From Petunia secreta (taxonomy: Eukaryota; Streptophyta; Magnoliopsida; Solanales; Solanaceae): a stretch of DNA of 64,000 nt. The notes beneath the pieces are model-generated. The model was not told where the DNA came from. It saw only the letters and a list, made by a program, of their open reading frames with translations, and searched no databases. Positions 11,088-23,764 of this stretch are shown here, in pieces. A program made the position numbers and the translations under genes. Position 1 is the stretch's first letter. Every line of letters begins with the position of its first letter. The stretch covers positions 24,774,001 to 24,838,000 of the forward strand of contig JARKIP010000011.1 of assembly GCA_029990175.1 (NCBI GenBank), written 5' to 3'.

Positions 11088-12100
11088 TTAAGTAAATCTA
11101 CTCAATCTGCACACTGCATATGCTATGTTAGGCCTTGAAAAATTTATTAAATGCACCGGACTCCCAATAATCTGAGCATATTTAGACTGAGCAACTGGGT
11201 CACCTTTATTATTTTTCAATTGAGAGCTAGCATCATAAAGAGTGGCCACAGGTGTCACATCAAAATAATCAAACTTCTTAAAAAGTCTTTCAACATAGTG
11301 TTCTTGTGACAACACAATACCATCATCACTTCTTATGACTTTAAATCTCAATATCATGTTCACTTTACCTAGATCTTCCATATCAAAATTAGATGACAAA
11401 AACAGTTTGGTACTGTACACAATATTTAAACTTGTACTATATATAAGTATGTCATCAACATATAAATATAGTATCACAAAATCAGCATTTAGCACTTTAG
11501 TATAAACACATTTATCCACTTCAACTGAAGAAAAATCGTCTCTCATTAAGACTTGATCGAATTTCTCATGCCACTGCTTAGGAGTTTGCTTAAGGCCATA
11601 ATGAGATTTAAAACTTATAAACTTTATTTTCTTGACTAGGAACAACACATCCCTCGGACTGAATCATATAAATTTCTTCTTCTAAATCACCATTTAAAAA
11701 TATTGTTTTGACATCTATTTGATGAATAAAAAGATTACAAATCGAGGCTAAGATAATTAAAATTCGAATAGAAATTTTTTTAGTCACTGGTGCAAATGTA
11801 TCAAAATAGTCAATATTTTATTTTTGAGAAAATTCTTTTGCTACTAAACGAGTTTTATATTTTTCTATAGAACCATGAAGATTAAATTTCTTTTTGAAAA
11901 TTCATTTACAACCAATAGGTTTTGCACCAGAAGGTAAATCAGTCAGAACCTACGTTTTTATTTTTAATTATCGAATCAAGTTGAACTTTAATTGCCTCTT
12001 TCCAATATTCAGCCTCAGAAGAAGAAATTTCTTCAAAATAATTAATGGTTCATTATTCACAATAAATATTTGAAAATCATTTCTATAAGAAAAATAGTAT
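11088..12100 (-). pseudogene. Copia reverse transcriptase
   Basis: The best frame, 11648-11088, contains SHYGLKQTPKQWHEKFD, the catalytic box YVDDILIYS, FDMEDLGKVNMIL and GSPVHLINFSRPNIAYAV, in the order of copia RTs. The N-terminal part (toward 12100) can be followed only in broken frames, with stops and indels. Conserved YVDD shows the fold was once complete. The element could not have moved without helper proteins. Confidence 0.88.
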
Positions 12101-12152
12101 TTTTTGGGCCTTTTGCTCTTCTCAGTTCCTCAATAGAGATTCTCTTATTATT

Positions 12153-13176
12153 TCATTCAATAGGTGCATGCGAAATTTTATCAGATAGTTGAAAAATATG
12201 TTCAAAGAATTCAACACTCTTTGTCTCAATAATAGTGTTGCAATCAAGCACATCACTATTTAAAACAAGAAATCTATATGCAATACTATTTTTAGCATAT
12301 CCAATAAGCACACAATCAGCAGTTCTAAAACCTATTTTTCTCCTTTTAGGTTCAGGCAAAATAATTTTAGCAAGACACCTCCACACTTTTAAATATTTCA
12401 AGTTAGGTTTATAACCTTTCCATAATTCATAAGGAGTTTTGCCAGTTCACTTATGAGGAAACCTATTTTGTAAGCAACATGCAGATAAAATTGCTTCACC
12501 TCACAAATTATCAGGAGCATTATTACTAACTAACATAGAGTTCATTATTTCTTTCAATATTTTATTTTTTCTTTCAGCTACACCATTAGATTCGGTTGAA
12601 TATGGAGGGATTACTTCATGAATAATTTCTTCTTTTTTCACATTAATCATTCAAGGCCAAATATTCTCTTCCTCTATCAGATTTAACTATCTTTTTTTTC
12701 CTATTGAGTTGATTTTCAACCGCAGTTTTATAAGAAATAAAAGCATCAAAGGCATCATCTTTATTTCTAAGCAAATATAACTTAGTATATCTAAAAAAAC
12801 CATCAATAAAAGTCACATAATATATTTTGTCACCTCTAGTCATAGTTTGTTTCAAATCTCCTAAATCAGTGTGAATCAATGATAGTAGTTCAGTTTCTCG
12901 ATTTACAAGAAAATAAGATTTTCTAGTAATTTTAGCTTCAGCACATATTTCACAGTTGTCAAAATTATTTGAGTCAAGGCAAGATATTAAGCCTTGTGAT
13001 TGAATTTTTCTTAAATATGAAATATTAACGTGTCCAAGTCTAGCATGCCACAAGGAGACAGAGTCAACGATATAAGCAAAAGAAGATGCATTTTTATTGT
13101 TAACACCAGAAACATTAAGTTCAAAGCGTCCTTTGTTACAATAGCCCTTTCCAACAAAAATATTTTTTTTGGTCAT
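12153..13176 (-). pseudogene. Copia GAG-pre-integrase and integrase
   Basis: Frame 13176-12643 has the GAG-pre-integrase block LWHARLGHVNISYLRK with CEICAEAK (zinc-binding His and Cys residues). It continues with HTDLGDLKQT (first core Asp) and KSDRGREYL (second Asp). Frame 12401-12153 has the downstream portion KVWRCLAKIILPEPKRRKIG and FIGYA-like LIGYAKNSIAYRF, usual after the integrase core. The piece between is broken near 12640. Together they identify copia integrase, which precedes RT in this superfamily. Confidence 0.88.
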
Positions 13177-13582
13177 TAGAATCTTATCAGATTCAAAAGT
13201 GACTTTAACCTCGGCTTTTATTAATTATAAGGCTACAGGAATCGGGTTTATCCTAATAGCGGGAATATGTAGCACATCCACAAGGGCTAAAGTTTATCCT
13301 GAAGTGAGCTTCAAGAGCACTTTATCCTTACCCAGGGCTTTAACAGTTCGTGAGTCTTCAAGGTAGACTAATTTATTATCATCCCCTATATTAGCATAGG
13401 AGGTAAATGATTCTCGATTTGCACAGATATGCCGAGTAGCTCAGAGTCTGCCACCCATTTTTTTCATAGTGCCTACGATGTTCACTTGAGAAATAATAGC
13501 CGCAATAATTTAATATCCTTTAGCTAAATTAGCTTCGGGAGGATTTCTATTTTCTCTCATTTTTTGCCATCTTTATATATTT

Positions 13583-13798
13583 TCAGACATAATAATCCAT
13601 TTTATCACAATTATAATTATACCATTTTTCTTTCTTATAATTGAGGTTATTGGACTTGTAACCTTCAGACCTTTTAACATACCTCGTATTGACGCTACTA
13701 TGAAAATCCACATATGGAGAAACGATCACACCTGGAGCAATGGGGACATCACCGATAATGGTAGCATCATCAATAATTTTTTCAGCGTTGTATGCCAT
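13583..13798 (-). pseudogene. Copia gag remnant
   Basis: A 71-residue frame near the 5' end of the element. It ends KEKWYNYNCDKMDYYV, which resembles a decayed zinc knuckle; most Cys and His ligands are lost. Only about 900 bp lie between this LTR and the integrase fragment, so most of gag is deleted. The assignment rests mainly on position. Confidence 0.4.
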
Positions 13799-14087
13799 AG
13801 TTTGTTAGATTGTAGTGGAAACAATAATAACAACAACAATAGTAATAATAATATATGGAGAAAATATTATGGACACAAAATAATAAGGACAATGAAAATA
13901 TTATGTAAAGCTTGAGTTGTGTTGGGCACTGTCCTATGAAACTATTTCAGCAATTTGAAATATTTTTCCAGGATAAAACAAGTCTTCCTCTATTTATTAT
14001 AGAAGGATCAGAAATCATTAAAATTATATAATGTACCCAGCAAGTCTAAGGTGGAGGTGGCCAAAGGAAAAATATTTGGCTAGTATT

Positions 14088-14420
14088 TATGGGTAGATAA
14101 TAAAATAATTGTTGTATGTAAAATAATGGCTGTTTATAAATAATGGCTAAGGAAGAAGGAAAATCTTGCTGTGTTATCTTTGTTGGGCTGATTTTAGCTC
14201 TAGTTATAGGAGTGTTTGCATGTTTGTTCCATTTTACATGTTAGTTAAGTGACTACCCTCATTTGCCACTTGTCCATAGGTTTTAGCCACCTACCAAAAT
14301 AGTTTCATGCAAAAGATACTTGTAAATTGTCTTCCATGCACTTAGTCATTTGTTAGATTTTATCCATGCATAAGCCACATGTTCAAAATATTTTGGAATA
14401 CCAATTGAATTTTGCCAATA
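14088..14420 (-). repeat. Right (5') LTR of the copia element
   Basis: A 333-bp copy of the split left LTR. Its ends are TATGGGTAG and TTTGCCAATA, where the left copy has TGTGGGTAG and CCAACA, so both terminal dinucleotides have mutated. Confidence 0.85.
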
Positions 14421-14682
14421 TTATCTTAGTCATAGCTATCTATTAGTTAACCAGGGTTTACATTTTTCTTTTATAATTATAAGTACCTTTCTAACAATCG
14501 AGAAAGGCAGAATCGGCGTGGTTGTATTATGTCGTGCAAGATAAACCGAACGGAATCATACATAGATATAACAAGTCTGAAGCACCATCCAAACGTTCAC
14601 TTAAATTTACAAATTGATAGTACTATAAATGATTGATCACTCGTAGGATGAGCAAGGAGCAACATTATGTATCGTGCCGTGT
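14421..14682. other. Short unassigned segment between copia and element A
   Basis: 262 bp without a recognisable gene. With 20452 onward it formed one sequence before element A inserted. Confidence 0.5.
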
Positions 14683-14687
14683 AGCCA

Positions 14688-16003
14688 TGTTGCTCCCAAA
14701 CGCACACGCAAGTATACGTGGTCGACAAGTAATAAAGTAATAAATCGAGTATCGTTCCCACGAGGACTATTCAGACTGAATCCTATCAAACAATTTATAT
14801 AAACTATTCAGGGATCTTTTCCAATGGTTGAGATTTTACTAACTAATTGCAATAATTAAAACAAGTAATTGAGATCAAGTATTTGAGAGCAATTTATGGG
14901 TTGTTATCAATAATGGAGAAACGGTCCAGGGTCAGAGTTACAAACAATCCAGTTGAGTTTTCCAGTTGAATCTACTTCTTGATTTCCTAGATTGCTAACT
15001 AACAGGTTAATTGTACCCGTGAAAACCTTTCGATTCTTCACGGTCTATGCAGGCTACTCCAATCCCTATATGTCTATGGGTTGAATCACGTGCACGCATT
15101 AACGATCCTGTAATGAGTTAAACTAGGCAAGCAAGTATATGTCTATCCTACCCGCGAATTGGTTCCCCGATGCCCGGGTTCACAAACTAGTTCTATTCTT
15201 TCTTATTTGCGTTCATAAATTCTCTCTGTCGAGTTCAATCTAAGAACCGTAGATAGTGTTCAATTATACGGCCGTTATAATCAAACAATTATGATCAAGA
15301 AAGAATAAACAATCTGTAATGGTAAATCAATAGGAAGAAATCAACTTTCAAACATCAACCTTCATGTATTTACTCTAACCCTAGAACGAACAAACTATAG
15401 AATTAAAGAGAAGAATAAGAGAAAGAGAGAAAGAACTTGTGTAGAAGACATCTAGGGCTCCTCCCCTCTCCTCCAAAACTTGCTCCAAAGTCTAAACTCC
15501 TATGAAAAACTAAGTAAAAGAGTATTTATAGAGTTTACAAACACCTAGTAATAAGTTAGACCCAATCCTAGACGAAATAGGACATTAAAATTCGCTCCAG
15601 GGGCGCCATAGCGGGCGCCCCGCGCCTCGGAACGCGTGAGGTTGGACAGAAGACGTCAAAAGTTGGCCGCTACAAGCCCGCGCCGCATGGAAAAACGCGC
15701 AGGAGGCTGGGCGCGGTGGGCGGCGCGGCGCGCCTCCTGCAGCGCCAGGCTATTTTTCTGTTTCGTTTCTCCTTTTCTCGTTTCGTGTTGTGTCCTCGTG
15801 TGCTCGATCCAATCCTCAATCAAAATCAAATCTTTTCTTGCTCAATCATGCTCCTAAAAGCTCCAAATACACTGCGTAACAACCTACACACGCACGACAT
15901 AAAATCAGTGTAAAACCACAGTCACAAGCTATAAAACAAGCGAATAAGGTACTAAAACGTGAGGAAATATTAAGGAAATATAGGCATAAAACGCCAAACA
16001 TCA
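14688..16003 (-). repeat. Element A 3' LTR
   Basis: 1,316 bp, nearly identical to 19131-20446. The minus-strand TATA (TATAAATA) is at 15530-15523. It holds a very GC-rich block near 15597-15755. Confidence 0.92.
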
Positions 16004-16023
16004 CCACCCCACACTTGAACCTT

Positions 16024-17981
16024 TGCTCGTCCTCGAGCAATCACCAATCACTTCCCAACCTAGGTAAAACAGGTCTGCCTATGACCATGGTTGATACCGA
16101 CCATTGAACCAATGCACACATGACTACTATGGATCCACAACATGCCAATAATTTACCAAAACCAAAAATATGAGAACAACCACCCCAAAATAGCTCAAAT
16201 GCACAAACTCAACTTAATGCAACCATGCTCCCACAAAATCACACCTATCTACTCAACCAAGAACCATCAACTTTACCTATTTCATGCAAACCACGTGCCC
16301 TCACAAAAATGAAGCAAGAGAGTGTCCCCCAAATATCACACACACCAATGAATATCAAGAATAGAACGGGGACAATAGCAATTGAATTCACTCACTCTCA
16401 TGAAAGGCTCACATGTCACACACAATGTACCATAGGCTTGCCCGTAGTGTAGGACTCCACTAATGTAGGCTCACTCCAATCGGGATTAACTAGGACTTTA
16501 GAAAGGTTGTAATGTAGGCTAAGGGGCGGGTATGATACATATGGCAATAGTGACTACCTCCCTAAGCACTTTAATACATCACAATTAATTAAGCACAATC
16601 CTCAATAAGCCACCCAATCAACAACTATCACACATACACCTTCTCAACAAGTAGCATATTTTCTTTTTAAGCACACACTAGCAAGGAAGGGATATCTTTC
16701 TCTTTTTTTTTTTTTTTTTTTTCCCTTTTCTTATCATTTCATTTTTTTCCAATTTCATTAACTTCCAACCTTGCCAATGCTTTACTACTTCACAATTTTA
16801 ACAATTATTCCCCTTCATTAGCTCCACTCAAAAACCTCCCAACTCCAACCACAACTCCAAAACAACAACACAATATTAACTAAAGTGCTTAAGGAGTAAA
16901 GGGCCAAAAGAGACAATTTAGAACAAATGGGTAGGCTCGGGGTGTGGGTACCAACAAAAAGGGTCAAAGAAATCACAACAACAATTTTCCCAAGGTATAT
17001 ATGTAATGGTAGGCAAATCAAAAGAAGGCCTAGTATCATTTCCCAACTAGAGCAAACCTAGGATTTCGCTTTGCACACACACGGGGCAAGTTCTAGACAT
17101 TAACATGCACATGGAGTAATTAAGAATATGCCTCACAACACACATTGCACATGGTCCACACAAAAAAAGTTCCATCAACAACTCTCAACTAAGCTTCTAG
17201 AATGCAACTTGTGGAAATTTAAGCACTAATGCACAAAGGTTCACAAAAGTCAAACAAGCGGACTCAAGCATCTCAAGGGGGTCGTTCCAATTTTTCCTCT
17301 AGGCATGCATCAAAATTAAAACTCAAGGACACCACAAATAGCACATGCAATCAATTCAAGTCCACCGGTATCAAACACATCAAAGGCACCTAGCATTCTA
17401 CCTATTCCCTTCGTCTAGGGTCACCTATAACTAACTATCCTACTCCTAATAATAAAAAACTACCCGGTTCAAAGGCCTTCCCGTGGAAAAGAACCGAGGC
17501 CATAAGAAAAACCACGGGGTGGATGACATGTACCACTAATAAAACTAAAAGGAAAATCTTTTTGGACTTTTTCATTGGTTTTCTAATTTTTTTTTTCATA
17601 TATTAAAGCAAGAAATAAATCAAAACAAAGTCAAGTGACAAAATAAAAACCTACGGTACATGCATCCTAACCTCAAAAATAGATAAAGGGTAGTTCCCCA
17701 CCCCACACTTAAACTCAGCACTGTCCTCAGTGCTAAAAATAAGAGAGTGCAAGGTAAAGAAAACTTCCCTGAAGATTCTAGTCCTTGGTGCTAGCATCCT
17801 CCAAGCTTCCATATCGTATGAGGTACTCAGACTTCCCTCATCAGGTCATCAACATTAGGCAAGGGTGAGGACACCCCACACTTAGCCTCGACATTACATG
17901 AACCTGCAATCCAAAGAATCACCCAAAGTAATATACAACCATAAAAATAATAGTAAAATAAATAAAAGTAAAGCAAACAAA
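16024..17981 (-). other. Element A non-coding interior
   Basis: About 2 kb between the gag-like gene and the polypurine tract, rich in short A/C words on the + strand, with a poly-T run at 16699-16722. No domain seen in any frame. It aligns in reverse with 32480-34430 of element B, so it is conserved although it does not code. Confidence 0.7.
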
Positions 17982-18028
17982 TTGGGTTGCCTCCCAAGAA
18001 GCGCTTGATTTAACGTCGTGGCACGACG
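17982..18028 (-). other. Twin RNA hairpins after the gag-like gene, element A
   Basis: In element sense: a 7-bp stem CGTCGTG/CACGACG with a 1-nt loop (18028-18014), then TTGGG-AGGCAA-CCCAA (17997-17982). Element B has the same pair, with one base pair changed on both sides. Confidence 0.7.
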
Positions 18029-18040
18029 AGGACAACTTCA

Positions 18041-19012
18041 TCACTTTTTCCTCCACCTTGAACTAATGAATTGAATCCCCAACTTTGCCTCAAGTTTACA
18101 ACTATGGTATTGGGGTGGTGGCAAAAATACAAAAGGACCAAGTAACCATTGTCGCATTTTGCACTTCTTGGCCTTTAAATGAGGGATGTCATTTTGTCTC
18201 CTCGGCATCGCAAACTCTAAAATATAGGCACCTTGTTCCTCCTCCCTTGGTTTCTTCATAGGCTCGGGTGGCTCAATTTTCATGTCACCATCCAAACACA
18301 ATGTTGAAAAATGATTGGAATGAGGCCCAATGCGCTTCAATTCTAAAGTTGCATTACTTTTGACACCCTCGCTTGCACAAACACTAGAGTCCTCAAATAT
18401 GATGTTTTCTATTTCTTCACTTGACTCTAATGTAATTTCCTCAACCTTGGCATCATCAACTGCTATTGGGTCGAATGGTAGGAATTCCACTTTTTGCTCC
18501 TCAAATTGGCTTCTAAACTCTTCTATCTCAAATCTACTAAGCACGACAACTGATAATTGAGCTTCAGACACCTCAACCATATCACTCAAATTCTCCTCCA
18601 AGTCGTGATTAGTCAAGCCAAATTCGTCGATCTCTTGCCCGAGCACAACCCTTTCTTCCAGAAATTATCTCGTCATATTTGTAAGTTCACTCCTGAAATC
18701 CCCATAAGCTTCTAAGAGTTTGGCTTGCTCCATTAGCCAAGTTTCGCTAACAACCTGCACTTTATCGCTCCTGTCAAGCTCACAAACATCATTAGAATCA
18801 TCACAAAAATTATTGGGGGAAGGAGCATGACACTTAGGACAATCATTCCACCGACCACCACACAATTTACAAAAATTCCAATCAAAGGTGGTAGAAAATT
18901 CACATAACCAATCTCGCAGGGTTGAAAGAGTTGGACAATTTTCCCACAAGTGGGTTCCTCCGCAAATTAGACAAGAATCAACATTCAACCCACTTTCATT
19001 AAAAGATGCCAT
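18041..19012 (-). pseudogene. Element A gag-like gene, interrupted
   Basis: Two frames, 19012-18665 and 18646-18041, correspond to the two halves of the intact 329-residue protein of element B (31430-32419). The break is TAA where element B has CAA (Gln), directly after NMTR. The first half carries the zinc knuckle CLICGGTHLWENC (CX2CX3HX4C, as in Athila gag) and the second cluster CKLCGGRWNDCPKC. The second half has a coiled-coil region and the C-terminal block GIQFISSRW. The start at 19012 (MASFNESG) is conserved in both elements. Confidence 0.8.
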
Positions 19013-19106
19013 GCAAACTAGTAATAAAATAAACTAAAAATAAAATAAAAAAATTAAACCTGAATAGAAAATAATAAATTGTTCAAAAAGAAATCAGTCA
19101 ATTTAG

Positions 19107-19124
19107 TCCCCGGCAACGGCACCA
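19107..19124 (-). promoter_or_regulatory. Primer binding site, element A
   Basis: TGGTGCCGTTGCCGGGGA in element sense, just inside the 5' LTR. It is one base different from the element B site (TGGCGCC...), which is the tRNA-Asp-type site typical of Athila. Confidence 0.85.
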
Positions 19125-19130
19125 AAAACT

Positions 19131-20446
19131 TGTTGCTCCCAAACGCACACGCAAGTATACGTGGTCGACAAGTAATAAAGTGATAAATCGAGTATCGTTC
19201 CCACGAGGACTATTCAGACTGAATCCTATCAAACAATTTATATAAACTATTCAGGGATCTTTTCCAATGGTTGAGATTTTACTAACTAATTGCAATAATT
19301 AAAACAAGTAATTGAGATCAAGTATTTGAGAGCAATTTATGGGTTGTTATCAATAATGGAGAAACGGTCCAGGGTCAGAGTTACAAACAATCCAGTTGAG
19401 TTTTCCAGTTGAATCTACTTCTTGATTTCCTAGATTGCTAACTAACAGGTTAATTGTACCCGTGAAAACCTTTCGATTCTTCACGGTCTATGCAGGCTAC
19501 TCCAATCCCTATATGTCTATGGGTTGAATCACGTGCACGCATTAACGATCCTGTAATGAGTTAAACTAGGCAAGCAAGTATATGTCTATCCTACCCGCGA
19601 ATTGGTTCCCCGATGCCCGGGTTCACAAACTAGTTCTATTCTTTCTTATTTGCGTTCATAAATTCCCTCTGTCGAGTTCAATCTAAGAACCGTAGATAGT
19701 GTTCAATTATACGGCCGTTATAATCAAACAATTATGATCAAGAAAGAATAAACAATCTGTAATGGTAAATCAATAGGAAGAAATCAACTTTCAAACATCA
19801 ACCTTCATGTATTTACTCTAACCCTAGAACGAACAAACTATAGAATTAAAGAGAAGAATAAGAGAAAGAGAGAAAGAACTTGTGTAGAAGACATCTAGGG
19901 CTCCTCCCCTCTCCTCCAAAACTTGCTCCAAAGTCTAAACTCCTATGAAAAACTAAGTAAAAGAGTATTTATAGAGTTTACAAACACCTAGTAATAAGTT
20001 AGACCCAATCCTAGACGAAATAGGACATCAAAATTCGCTCCAGGGGCGCCATAGCGGGCGCCCCGCGCCTCGGAACGCGTGAGGTTGGACAGAAGACGTC
20101 AAAAGTTGGCCGCTACAAGCCCGCGCCGCATGGAAAAACGCGCAGGAGGCTGGGCGCGGTGGGCGGCGCGGCGCGCCTCCTGCAGCGCCAGGCTATTTTT
20201 CTGTTTCGTTTCTCCTTTTCTCGTTTCGTGTTGTGTCCTCGTGTGCTCGATCCAATCCTCAATCAAAATCAAATCTTTTCTTGCTCAATCATGCTCCTAA
20301 AAGCTCCAAATACACTGCGTAACAACCTACACACGCACGACATAAAATCAGTGTAAAACTACAGTCACAAGCTATAAAACAAGCGAATAAGGTACTAAAA
20401 CGTGAGGAAATATTAAGGAAATATAGGCATAAAACGCCAAACATCA
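19131..20446 (-). repeat. Element A 5' LTR
   Basis: 1,316 bp. TATAAATA on the minus strand at 19973-19966. See the 3' LTR for identity. Confidence 0.92.
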
Positions 20447-20451
20447 AGCCA

Positions 20452-22089
20452 CCACCATAAAGCATTATTAGAGGCACGTAGAAAGACCTCATTTATTTGA
20501 TACATTCTGCATGAAATTTAATAGAGAGCTTAAAGCAGCCTAGCCTGTCCCCCGACAAGGAATCTACACCACATTGTAAGACCACATGCCACAGCACCAG
20601 GCTTAAAATTTCCATCACTTTGCCTATATTGGGGAACATCATCTAAGGGAACATTAAGAGAGTAGTATTTCCCTTTCCATATTCGATATCACGCATAATC
20701 TCCAAATTTATAAAAGGAAGATGTCATGATCCTATCTGTGGACTGTGGTATAAAAAGCCTCCTCCACACCATCACATGATGAATATCGATTCCACATACA
20801 AAACTCTCTTGTAACAATAATATAAACAACACAAATTAGCAATGAAGAACTCATACACCTTAGGAATGTAAATTTGTCTGTTAATGTATTTGTTTGTGCA
20901 TATTTGTTCAATTTAAGTTAGTAATTTGTAAAGCTACTAACACCATGTTGTTTAGTTGATGACTTTAAAGCCACTGACACCATGGAAACAATAGGGAAGT
21001 GAAAGTCGGAGATGAGAGGCTAGTGTCTTCCCTAATTTTGTTAGGATGCCAATTACCAAGGGGTATGAATTTCCAAATAAAAAACATTAATACTATGTTA
21101 GGGACAAAAGAACCAATAAGTTTGTCTCTCCATGTGAAGCTTAATGGGATAAGAACTTTCAGATGAGCACGAACTAAAACAATATCACTACTCACCATTT
21201 ATTTGTTGTCAGGGCAGATTTGTGAATGTGTCCTTTATAAGCCAAAGCATCTATCAAGTAGTCTAGACCAAAATTTGTATATTTGATGTATCTACACCTC
21301 ATGGTAACTGCTATCTAAAAAAAATTAGAAGCTGGCCAATCAATAACTACTTTCAGGAAACAAGAACAATGCAGCAATAGTTACTTTTTTATAACATCGA
21401 GGACTCGAGGGAAAATGGCATATGCTTCAAACTCAGTGAATAATGGGCTCAGTCATCTACCCTTCTCCACTTAAATATCATGATTTCACATGCATAAAGG
21501 TTCGAACTAATAACGTACACCTAACCCACAGATCATATATTCAATGCCTTTAGCAACCTAATCTTCTGTATTGTGCCATTAGCTACAAAGAACCAAAAAA
21601 AACTAAAATGAGAGTATACTTGGTGCATTGCATCATTATGCACCTACTGTAATTTATATTCCACCAATTATGAGGCGAAGGTGGTAACACTGAAATTCTC
21701 TTTTCAGGTTATCTCTTGATAAACAGGACCATATTCCTAATTTTATCTATACATGCGCTTCTTGTTAGCAAGGAGATACTTAAAGGATGATTGCACGGAT
21801 CTCTCCATTTCATTATATCTTATTCATAATCATATTTGGAGAAGCCAATGAGACTTGTTATTTTTTAAAGTGATTTGCTGAAGACCACATGATAAATAGC
21901 CTTGCCATGGGATGGTTTGATTTATTCACAATTCCTTTGACAAGTTATTAATGTCTAAAACTAAATAAGATGCCATATTTTGAACTACCCAATATGTCAA
22001 TCTCCAAAGACTCTAATAAGCTACTTTGATCTCTCTTAAATGTGACACCAAATTATCTCTTTACACAAATTAACCAACCCAACTGTATG
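20452..22089. other. Unassigned sequence between element A and the LINE
   Basis: 1.6 kb, AT-rich. The short ORFs have no recognisable domain. It may be old host intergenic DNA or worn-out repeat. Confidence 0.45.
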
Positions 22090-22284
22090 TTTACACTGCG
22101 GATGTTCCACTTTCATCTATCATTAGATCAGCTGATAAAAGTTTTCTATATCTGTCTGGTATGTCAACCAACCTTAAACAAGAACTATTACAGGAGTTAA
22201 ACTTCCACGAAGGTGAACTCCCATTAAGATACCGTGGAGTTCCTCTGTCATCCAAGAACATCATTGTCAGTCAATGTTTGCCCC

Positions 22285-22812
22285 TGTATGGGCCTAAATC
22301 AGTTTAGGATTACAAATCGAATTTGGATTCAAATATAAGCAATTCTTCGTATCAAAGTTGAACAAATACACGAAAAAGATGTAAATGCGGAAAAAATAAC
22401 TGTATTTCAATATATGCTTGTGAGTACAAATTTGGACAGAGTTTCAGTATCAATTTCTGGATCCCTATCATACAAAATGAAGTGCTATTTATAGGCCTAG
22501 GAGCCTTGCCCACGTTCTCCACTATCAGTCATGCTTTGACCCACGTTCCTGGCATTAATGGAGGAGTTAGTGGGCTGAAGTAGTGGGCTGCAGAGCCGCT
22601 TGAACCGGGGGGTTTCACCGATGCGCGAATAAGTGGCCTCGGTGGTAATGCCCTGCTGTTTGACCGAGGTGGCTGTTACCGAAGCTCAGCTTGCGGCTCG
22701 CCTTTGGTAGCGACCTCGGTGCCATGGCCTCAGCGATTCATTCAATCGCTTCGGTCGTTATTGATTTGCATGACTGGGGCGAATCATCGCGGGTCGATTT
22801 TTACCCAATACA
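22285..22812 (-). repeat. Solo LTR, Tat type
   Basis: 528 bp inserted in the LINE, with TSD GCCCC on both sides (22280-22284 and 22813-22817). On the minus strand it starts TGTATTGGGTAAAAA, like the Tat LTRs at 7682 and 56826. It has TATAAATA at 22494-22487, about 318 bp from its start. No internal element sequence is left. Confidence 0.85.
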
Positions 22813-23473
22813 GCCCCTATTAGAAAAGATACGTGCAAGGATAAGCTGTTGGATTTCAAAGCTTTTATCTTATGACGGTTGACTGTAGCTTATTAAATCT
22901 ATTCTCTTTAGGGTTCAAATTTACTGGGCACAAAATCTTCATTATGCCAAGAAAGATAATGAAAACTATTAAGGCTATAAGTAGAATATTTATTTAGACA
23001 AGCTTTTCTTCTCTACCAAAGAAAGTTATGGTATTCTGGGAGAAGGTGTGCTTACCTGGATCAGCTGGAGGACTAAACGTAATAGATTTGGTCTTGTGGA
23101 ATAGAGCATCAATTACTAAGCGGCTTTCGGCATAGCAATGAAGAAGGATTGACTATGGATCAAATGGATGCACAACTATTACATTAAGAGGTTAGAAGTG
23201 GAATCATGTTCTAATCGTAAGAATGTAACATGGGTTATTAAGAAAACCATTTAGGTAAGGCAATATGTCATGCACTGTGTAACAATTCGTGGGTCCCCGG
23301 TTGACAGAGTGAATACAACTACCAAATGACAAGTTTTCACTAAGAGAGTTGTATCTTTAGTTGCTCTTTAAGCATACAAACGTTTCTTGGAAGAGTCTTG
23401 TATTACAGCGTAGCATACTTCAAAGATTTAAATTTGTATTATATGGCTTACACTGAAAAAGATATTAGCAACA

Positions 23474-23764
23474 ATGGACATGCTCCAAAAGTTTGGTATT
23501 CAACTTCCTATGTGCTGTGTATATTGTGGAATAAATTATAAAATATTAGAACATTTATTCTTTGAGTGTCAACATACTAAAGCCATATGGAAAAGACTTC
23601 TAAACTGGTTAAATGTTAAGGAGGCAACTAGTGCATGGCAACATGAAGTAGAATGTATTTGTTCAATGGCTAAAAGAAAGTCATGTAAGAGACCTATCAT
23701 CATCTATGTGATTTGGAGAGAAAAAAATGCTATGAGGTTCTACCAGACCAAATTCTCAAGTTAA
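23474..23764 (+). pseudogene. LINE zf-RVT domain
   Basis: A 96-residue open stretch with CCVYCGINYKILEHLFFEC and KAIWKRLLNW, the zinc-binding domain at the C-terminus of plant LINE RTs. The Cys/His ligands are intact. It continues the LINE feature above in one of its few open frames. Confidence 0.82.

Larger units (their letters stand above)
8399..14420 (-). mobile_element. Ty1/copia retrotransposon, degenerate
   Basis: Two LTR copies of about 334 bp (left interrupted, right 14088-14420) flank minus-strand fragments in the copia order: gag remnant, integrase, RT, RNase H. Integrase before RT places it in Ty1/copia. The LTRs in element sense begin TGTTGG and end CTACCCACA. The right LTR has mutated termini. 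A weak tRNA-Met-type primer site may remain next to the right LTR (near 14075-14087). No clear target-site duplication was found. Many stops and frameshifts show an old insertion. Confidence 0.85.
14688..20446 (-). mobile_element. Athila-like non-autonomous LTR retrotransposon, element A
   Basis: 5,759 bp. Two 1,316-bp LTRs (14688-16003 and 19131-20446) begin TGATGTTTGGC and end GAGCAACA in element sense. A perfect TSD AGCCA flanks it (14683-14687 and 20447-20451). The LTRs differ at only about four positions that I could see, so it is young. The tRNA-Asp-type PBS used by Athila is at 19107-19124 and a polypurine tract (GGTTCAAGTGTGGGGTGG) lies next to the 3' LTR (16004-16021). The 3.1-kb interior has only a gag-like gene and no protease, RT or integrase. 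Confidence 0.93.

Noticed and set aside
15636..15857. Open frames in LTR GC-rich blocks (also 20079-20300, 30138-30389, 34596-34847)
   Set aside because: They come from high GC with few stops, recur only because the LTRs are repeated, and lie in R/U5.
14688..20446. Envelope-like ORF of Athila in elements A and B
   Set aside because: The 2-kb interior after the gag-like gene has no long frame and no membrane protein features.
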